A stretch of DNA of 45,658 bases, from contig BJOX01000263.1 in the NCBI GenBank assembly GCA_009731375.1, positions 83,967 through 129,624 of the forward strand, given 5' to 3'. Shown one piece after another: positions 40,318-45,658 of the stretch. The position numbers and the translations under genes are program-made. Positions within the stretch are counted from its first letter, which is position 1. Every line of letters begins with the position of its first letter. The stretch is from Paulinella micropora (Eukaryota; Cercozoa; Imbricatea; Euglyphida). The notes beneath the pieces were generated by a model. The model had not been told where the DNA came from. It made no database searches and saw only the letters and a list, made by a program, of their open reading frames with translations.

Positions 40318-43300
40318 ATGGAGACACACACGTATAACGGCAAGGTCTACAGGTTGGATAGATTAAGGGAATATAAGATAAATTACGAAATCAAGTCTGT
40401 CAGGGGTCGGGATGTGCTATATATCAAACCGAAGGTAAGGGGGTATAAAATTGATACACCGACAGCCCAAAACTACTTGAACCAAGTAAGAGGTGCGGTG
40501 TATTTTGAACACCATGCTATACCAATAGCACCACCTTTACCTACGATTGAAGAGAAAAAAGAGATGAAAGAAAATTACAGAGACTTGTTGCGGTATGGTA
40601 ATTATGATATCATAAGGGACGACAGCAAGGAACACGAACTAGGAATAAATGAAAGCCGATATGCGGTAAGGATTAACGGCAACTTCCGATCATTCACGAT
40701 GCGCGATGTGATAAGATTTATTGAGATTGTGTTGAACGACTTTGTAAAACGACAAGCACCCGAAGATAAGGTTAGCCTAGGTATTGAGTTTGTTGATTAC
40801 TATGGAAAAGTATCAACAGGCTTGCACAAAGTTAATCAAATCTCGGTTGAAAAAGTTTTAGAAAGATTGTCAGCAATATTTCAAAGCAACGAAAGTCTTT
40901 ACATGGATGAGAACGGAATAAACTTTGATAAATTAAAATTTGTGTTGAAATCTGTTAAAATGCCGACGGGCGGGACAAGGCTACAGGTTTTGAACAAATT
41001 GGATATATACAGAAAGAAAGGAGTAATCTGTATTACAAACAGCGATAACTTATGCTTAGCACGAGCAATCGTTGTAGTCAAAGCAAAAATTGAAAAACAT
41101 CCAAAATTCAAGACAATACTAATGGGAAAAAGAAAGATACAGCAGGAAATGGCAGAGGCTTTACACGATGAAGCGAAAGTCATTAAGGATGTGTGTGGAA
41201 TACCAGAAATTAATACATTTGCTAATCACATTAAATACAATCTGGTTATTGTTGAATTTCCTGACAAAATCATTTATAAAACAGAACTACTTGATGCGAA
41301 CGGAGAACGGCTGACTAACCTTTACATTCTAAAGACTGAAGGACATTACGATGCCATAACTAACATGAAGTCTATGATAGGAAAAAAGAATTTCTGTGAG
41401 TTATGTCTAAGAGGGTATATGGAAAGACATGCCTGTGAAGCAAAATGTAGTATCTGTGAAACCAACGGATGTAAGGGAATAAATGACAAGAGCCAGTGGA
41501 AAGAATGTGAGAAGTGTAATAGAAAGTTTCCAAACACTGACTGCTTTAATAATCACATGACGACAAACTGCGATGTCAAAGCGAAATGTAAATCGTGCGG
41601 TCTTAATTACAGAAAGAAGGATGAGCACAAATGCGGATATGCGAAATGCCGAAATTGCAAACTAGTAAAACCGCTTGAGCACCAATGTGAAATAGTAAAA
41701 GAAATCTTACCGCCGTCAGAGCAATACATATTCTTTGACTTTGAAGCGACACAGGACACAGGCGAGCACATCGTTAATCATGCGGAAAGCCAGTATTACG
41801 ATGCAAAGGAACCGCCAGTAATTCACAAGAACATTCAAGATTTCTGTAATTGGGCTTTTGACACTAAACACAGCGGATTTACATTTATTGCGCACAATGC
41901 CCGCGGTTATGATTGTCAGTTTATTCTTAAGTGGTTGGTTGATAATGGACAAACTCCATTTGTAATCTATGAAGGTGGTAAGATTATGATGATGACACTT
42001 AAGAAGTATCGGTTTATAGACAGCCTAAGTTTTCTTACGATGCCATTGTCAGACTTTCCAAAGACATTCGGACTTACGGAACTTAAGAAAGGTTTCTTCC
42101 CGCACTTCTTCAATACGGCGAAAAATAGAAACTATGTCGGTGTAATGCCACATAAGAAACATTACGGCTACGACACGATGCGAGGAGATAAACGAAAAGA
42201 ATTTCTTGAATGGTATGACGAACAAGTGAAAGCACATAACCACTTTGATATGGCGAAGGAAATCGGTGAGTATTGTCATTCAGATGTTGATATACTGAGA
42301 AAGGGTTGTATAGATTTTAGAAACCAGTTTCTAGAGTTTGGTATTGACCCTTTTCAATATACAACTATTGCGAGTTGTGTTATGGCTTTGTATCGTGCTA
42401 AGTTTATGCCAGAGAATTCAATTGCGATATTGAAAGCGGAAAAGCAAAACAGGATGACTTCTAGGGCTTGTGTAGAATGGTTAGCATACAGAAGCAGGTT
42501 AGACAAAACCGATATTAAACACGCATTCAACGGAGGTGAAAAAATGTTTCAACTCGGGCAATCTCGTGTGTATGTAGATGGATGGGATGAGAAAAACAAA
42601 ACCGCTTATGAGTTTTACGGGTGTCATTGGCACGGATGTGATAAGTGTTGGAATAGCAATGCTTTGAATGTGAAGAAGAATAAGACAATGGGCGAACTAT
42701 ACAAGGAAACAATGAGAAGAGAAAAACAACTTAACGAACAAGCAAAAGTAATAAGTGTCTGGGAGTGCGAATGGAGCCTGATGAAAACCAGTGAAAGACT
42801 GGCAGAGGATACAAACGAACGAATTACTGAACAAGAAGGACTAAACCCACGAGAGGCAATGTTTGGAGGTAGAGTGAATGCTTTGAAATTATATTGGAAA
42901 TCACGACATGATAATGAGTATGCGAAATATATTGACATATGCTCACTTTATCCGACCGTGATGTATTACGACCTTTATCCAAGCGGACACCATATAATTA
43001 TTAGACCAAACAATGAGGAGGAAAGAAAAAGTATGGAAAATAAAATTATAAACAGAGAATATTTCGGAGTGGCTAAGGTTAAGATGCTACCACCTAGAGG
43101 CTTACTACACCCAGTCTTACCGAAGGCGGACAGAGGTAAGATGATGTATTACTTATGCGATAAGTGCGGAATGACTGAGCAACATGGAGAATGTAAGCAC
43201 ACAGATAAAGAACGAGCAATAACAGGCACATGGGCAACTCCAGAAATTTACAAGGCCTTAGAGAAAGGGTATAAGTTGATAAAAGTATATGAAGTATGGC

Positions 43301-44316
43301 ACTGGAAAGAACAAAGCAGTAGCCTATTCAAAGAATACATAAAGACATTCTTGAAAGTAAAACAAGAGTCCAGCGGATACCCCGCGGGATGTAATACGGA
43401 AGCAGAAAAACAAAATTACATAAACAGCATGGAAGTTAAAATGGGTGTAAAGATGGATGAAAGCAAAATATTTAAAAACGAAGGACGGCGAGCAGTGGCT
43501 AAGTTGTGCTTGAACTCTTTATGGGGCAAGTTTGGACAGAAACAAAATAAAACACAGAACAAAATGATAAAGGATAAAGATACCTTATACAAACTATTGA
43601 ACGATAAATCAGTGGATAATATAAATATTAACATAATTAACGACCAAATTGTAGAAGCCAGTTATGACTTAAAACAGGATGCGGTGAGCGACCCGATTAA
43701 AACAAATATTGTGGTTGCTTTATTTACTACATGCCACGCGAGAATGAGACTTTACAATATGATGGACAGATTAGGCAATAGGATATTGTATCATGACACA
43801 GACAGCGTAATATATACGACTAACAAAGAAATTAATGAGGCAGATGTAGAGACAGGCGATTTACTGGGAGATTGGACAGATGAATTGAAAGGAGCAAAAA
43901 TAAAAACCTTTGTTGGAGGCGGGCCGAAATGTTATGGATACTTATTAGATAATGGTAAAGCCAGTATGAAAGTAAAAGGATTTAGTATGAACTATGAAAC
44001 GAAAAAAGCATTGAATTTACCGAATATGTTAAGTGTAATAAGTTGCGGGCTAGGTATTACGAACACTGAATTATTTGAGAATGGTAAAAATGAACTGGCT
44101 GAATTGTTGGAGACTGATGAAGAATTACGGATTGCTAAGCGAATTGAGAAATCTGGAAAAGTAGTTATAATAGAAAACAACAAGATAACACGAGACAAAC
44201 AAAAGAAAAAAATAACAAGCGAATACTTAGAAAAGATATTTAGTTTTACATATACGAAAAGACAAGTTATTGGAATTGTAGAGAATGCGATTGAAACTAG
44301 ACCTTTTGGATTTTAA
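40318..44316 (+). CDS. polB: Protein-primed DNA polymerase B, intact (1332 aa)
   Basis: One uninterrupted frame. N-terminal residues 1-350 include KKGVICITNSDNLCLARAIV, a motif seen in Polinton polymerases. Residues about 360-460 have multiple CxxC and H/C pairs (FCELCLRGY, CSICETNGCKG, CEKCNRKFP, CKSCG), a zinc-finger array. The 3'-5' exonuclease has FFDFEATQD (D474, E476), AHNARGYD (H526-D532) and YCHSDVD (D656, D658). The polymerase has DICSLYP (D873), KLCLNSLWGKFG (K1062, N1066) and HDTDS (D1160, D1162). The frame ends 68 bp before the 95-aa gene, suggesting a common transcription direction. It copies linear viral DNA by protein priming. Compared with the broken element 1 copy, it looks functional. 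Confidence 0.95.
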   Translation: METHTYNGKVYRLDRLREYKINYEIKSVRGRDVLYIKPKVRGYKIDTPTAQNYLNQVRGAVYFEHHAIPIAPPLPTIEEKKEMKENYRDLLRYGNYDIIRDDSKEHELGINESRYAVRINGNFRSFTMRDVIRFIEIVLNDFVKRQAPEDKVSLGIEFVDYYGKVSTGLHKVNQISVEKVLERLSAIFQSNESLYMDENGINFDKLKFVLKSVKMPTGGTRLQVLNKLDIYRKKGVICITNSDNLCLARAIVVVKAKIEKHPKFKTILMGKRKIQQEMAEALHDEAKVIKDVCGIPEINTFANHIKYNLVIVEFPDKIIYKTELLDANGERLTNLYILKTEGHYDAITNMKSMIGKKNFCELCLRGYMERHACEAKCSICETNGCKGINDKSQWKECEKCNRKFPNTDCFNNHMTTNCDVKAKCKSCGLNYRKKDEHKCGYAKCRNCKLVKPLEHQCEIVKEILPPSEQYIFFDFEATQDTGEHIVNHAESQYYDAKEPPVIHKNIQDFCNWAFDTKHSGFTFIAHNARGYDCQFILKWLVDNGQTPFVIYEGGKIMMMTLKKYRFIDSLSFLTMPLSDFPKTFGLTELKKGFFPHFFNTAKNRNYVGVMPHKKHYGYDTMRGDKRKEFLEWYDEQVKAHNHFDMAKEIGEYCHSDVDILRKGCIDFRNQFLEFGIDPFQYTTIASCVMALYRAKFMPENSIAILKAEKQNRMTSRACVEWLAYRSRLDKTDIKHAFNGGEKMFQLGQSRVYVDGWDEKNKTAYEFYGCHWHGCDKCWNSNALNVKKNKTMGELYKETMRREKQLNEQAKVISVWECEWSLMKTSERLAEDTNERITEQEGLNPREAMFGGRVNALKLYWKSRHDNEYAKYIDICSLYPTVMYYDLYPSGHHIIIRPNNEEERKSMENKIINREYFGVAKVKMLPPRGLLHPVLPKADRGKMMYYLCDKCGMTEQHGECKHTDKERAITGTWATPEIYKALEKGYKLIKVYEVWHWKEQSSSLFKEYIKTFLKVKQESSGYPAGCNTEAEKQNYINSMEVKMGVKMDESKIFKNEGRRAVAKLCLNSLWGKFGQKQNKTQNKMIKDKDTLYKLLNDKSVDNININIINDQIVEASYDLKQDAVSDPIKTNIVVALFTTCHARMRLYNMMDRLGNRILYHDTDSVIYTTNKEINEADVETGDLLGDWTDELKGAKIKTFVGGGPKCYGYLLDNGKASMKVKGFSMNYETKKALNLPNMLSVISCGLGITNTELFENGKNELAELLETDEELRIAKRIEKSGKVVIIENNKITRDKQKKKITSEYLEKIFSFTYTKRQVIGIVENAIETRPFGF

Positions 44317-44384
44317 AAAAATAAAAATGATAAACAAATAATTAATTTTTTTCCATAAAATTTTTTACCAATCTATATAGACAG

Positions 44385-44672
44385 ATGACCACCCTCACCA
44401 GACTATGCGAAAAATTTGAACAACTTTCAATTGAGAAGAAGAAGGAATTCTTTTCAGTAAAAGATGTGCAACAGGTAATTAATGAAGAAATTAAGGCGAT
44501 TGAAAAAAGTAGAGAAGGAAAACCAAATGATACTTTTCCATTTGGTAAATATAAAGGTAAGAAAATTCAAGATGTTGCTACCATTGACAAACCATACCTT
44601 GAATGGGTTATGAAACAGCCGTGGTTTGATAAATTTACAGATATTAAAAGTGAAGTAAAAAAATATATTTGA
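44385..44672 (+). CDS. 95-aa ExoX-C/DUF3820-like protein, element 2 copy
   Basis: Same length and start as 5011-5298. The first ~50 codons are only moderately similar (about two thirds at the DNA level by eye), while the last ~130 bp, from FPFGKYKGKKI to the stop, are almost identical between elements. The tctataTAGA box before the ATG is also conserved. The role is unknown; the domain is thought to bind nucleic acid. Confidence 0.8.
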   Translation: MTTLTRLCEKFEQLSIEKKKEFFSVKDVQQVINEEIKAIEKSREGKPNDTFPFGKYKGKKIQDVATIDKPYLEWVMKQPWFDKFTDIKSEVKKYI

Positions 44673-44699
44673 TAAAAAAAAATAATATAATAATATAAG

Positions 44700-45107
44700 A
44701 TGAATGACCTGAACACCAAACAAGACTACTTGAATGAAATTGAAAAATGGAACCTTGATGGTGAAATTAAAAAGCCGACAATTAAATGGACTAAGCCAGA
44801 CATTGTTTCTTTCTATGAACAATACAAGCCGAGGGACGATAACGTTAAAGCAGTTATTCCGTTGGAGACTATAACAGATATAGAAGAGAGCACTCCATTT
44901 ACAACAGCAGATTTAAAAGAGACTGGAATTACCGAAATCAAGGCTAATGTAGGAGAAGAAATAACAAAAAAAGATGTTGTTCTTCAATATGGAAAATATG
45001 CACACAAAAACATTGAAGATGTAGCCAAGATTGATAAACCATACCTTGAATGGTTAGTTCAACAACCATGGTGCCAAAATGTGGATGACATAAAGAAAAT
45101 CTTATAA
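44700..45107 (+). CDS. 135-aa PLV protein ending in an ExoX-C-like domain
   Basis: The N-terminal 60 residues (TKQDYLNEIEKWNLDGEIKK and WTKPDIVSFYEQYKPRDDN) match the element 1 protein at 5340. The C-terminal part is instead a second ExoX-C/DUF3820-like domain (VLQYGKYAHKNIEDVAKIDK, then PYLEWLVQQPW), closely resembling the end of the neighbouring 95-aa protein. It may have been acquired by duplication of that gene. The role is unknown; a replication or virion accessory is possible. Confidence 0.75.
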   Translation: MNDLNTKQDYLNEIEKWNLDGEIKKPTIKWTKPDIVSFYEQYKPRDDNVKAVIPLETITDIEESTPFTTADLKETGITEIKANVGEEITKKDVVLQYGKYAHKNIEDVAKIDKPYLEWLVQQPWCQNVDDIKKIL

Positions 45108-45138
45108 TGATACTTTTGTTCAATTAATTTTTTTTGCT

Positions 45139-45658
45139 TTATTGGTCTTCTATGAAGTTAGCAATAACATTAACATTTGAACCATTATTGACAGTAGCAA
45201 CGGATTTTTGTATAAAAGTCAATACATCACTAGGAGACAGATATATATCATAATTTCTAAGATTTATTTGTTGAGTTGATTGAGAATTTATGTAAAGTTT
45301 AAAAATTGTTGTCCCGTTTGCGATAGCAGTTGCTTTTGTATCAGTATCCACAATTGAATACTTAGTATCAACATCTGCAAAACCCGCTCCAGTTAGTGTT
45401 CCATTCAATACCATTCTTACTACACACGCCTTGCTATCTTCATTTGTAATACTTATCAAAGTGGGATAAACATTTGAATAATTTGTTAAATTAGCACCGC
45501 CCGCATCAAATGTTGCTTTATTCCTGATACTAATAATAGGGCTTTCAGTTGTGTTTGCTGCTTTACTTCCTTCCACTTCGTTTGTTATACTTGTGTTTAT
45601 TGTATTACTTCCTTCAATAAATAATCCAACACTTGCTGTTTTAAGAGTTTGAATTCCG
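45139..45658 (-). CDS. Putative virion surface protein, partial (element 2)
   Basis: The frame is open from the window end to the stop at 45139 and aligns with the C-terminal ~170 residues of the 413-aa protein of element 1 (shared TASxxLxxEG, NGTLTGAGFADVD, INVIANFIEDQ-type end). The N-terminus lies outside the window. It converges on the 135-aa gene, 31 bp between stops, as in element 1. Confidence 0.75.
   Translation of the reverse strand, partial: GIQTLKTASVGLFIEGSNTINTSITNEVEGSKAANTTESPIISIRNKATFDAGGANLTNYSNVYPTLISITNEDSKACVVRMVLNGTLTGAGFADVDTKYSIVDTDTKATAIANGTTIFKLYINSQSTQQINLRNYDIYLSPSDVLTFIQKSVATVNNGSNVNVIANFIEDQ

Larger units (their letters stand above)
39468..45658 (+). mobile_element. 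Element 2: Polinton-like virus, left part
   Basis: It begins AGTAGTATAGGG at the broken LTR, similar to the element 1 end ACTACTATAGGT, and both have GCACACTT about 22 bp in. Its genes are a zinc-finger gene, polymerase B, the two small genes that open element 1, and a leftward surface-protein gene. It continues past the window end. The gene order differs from element 1: the polymerase is directly upstream of, and co-oriented with, the small genes, instead of at the opposite end facing inward. It is clearly a relative, not a copy. Confidence 0.85.

Overview
This window is a piece of a eukaryotic nuclear genome. It is full of long microsatellites ((TAA)n, (GA)n, (TTC)n, (CATA)n), assembly gaps, tRNA-derived SINEs and a probable LTR retrotransposon. 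A host-type gene fragment has a 48-nt GT-AG intron. The host cannot be named from the sequence. A protein-kinase-like host fragment vaguely recalls fungal FunK1 kinases, but a fungus, an alga or another protist are all possible.

The main content is two related Polinton/Maverick-like viruses (PLVs). Element 1 (4670-25348, about 20.7 kb) looks complete: it has 315-bp terminal inverted repeats, and the same 6 bp (cataca) flanks both ends inside a (CATA)n microsatellite. Its left end carries two small + strand genes. A long leftward block (17496 to 5792) encodes virion proteins: a phage-type fibre with an S74 chaperone end, a membrane protein, a 120-aa protein, the packaging ATPase, a basic core-like protein, an adenain-like protease, the penton and major capsid proteins, and a putative surface protein. 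The middle has a charged protein and an rve integrase (+). The right end has a protein-primed family B DNA polymerase with zinc fingers, plus small accessory genes (-). The polymerase, ATPase, penton and fibre reading frames are broken, mostly at homopolymers or 10-N gaps. The integrase, major capsid and surface protein frames are intact.

Element 2 (39468 to beyond the window end) is a relative with a different layout. A two-part zinc-finger gene and an intact 1332-aa polymerase come first, in direct tandem with the same two small genes that open element 1, then a leftward surface-protein gene. It appears to be inserted in an LTR of a retroelement (33934-39467) whose 5-kb interior has no recognisable gag or pol.

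Three non-coding patterns in the PLVs stand out. Compact stem-loops overlap or abut the stop codons of several genes, reminiscent of the hairpin 3'-end signals of Mimivirus transcripts. TATA-like runs sit almost on the start codons. A two-part structured module of about 120 bp occurs twice in inverted orientation, directly before the integrase and penton start codons, with a compensatory change in one stem.

Outside the PLVs there are host gene fragments (kinase-like at 291-2237; an acidic exon near 3.8 kb), a 474-bp near-perfect palindrome at 4133-4606, a CATGAT-rich satellite (27605-27960), and SINE copies nested in (ATT)n tails (28491-30410).
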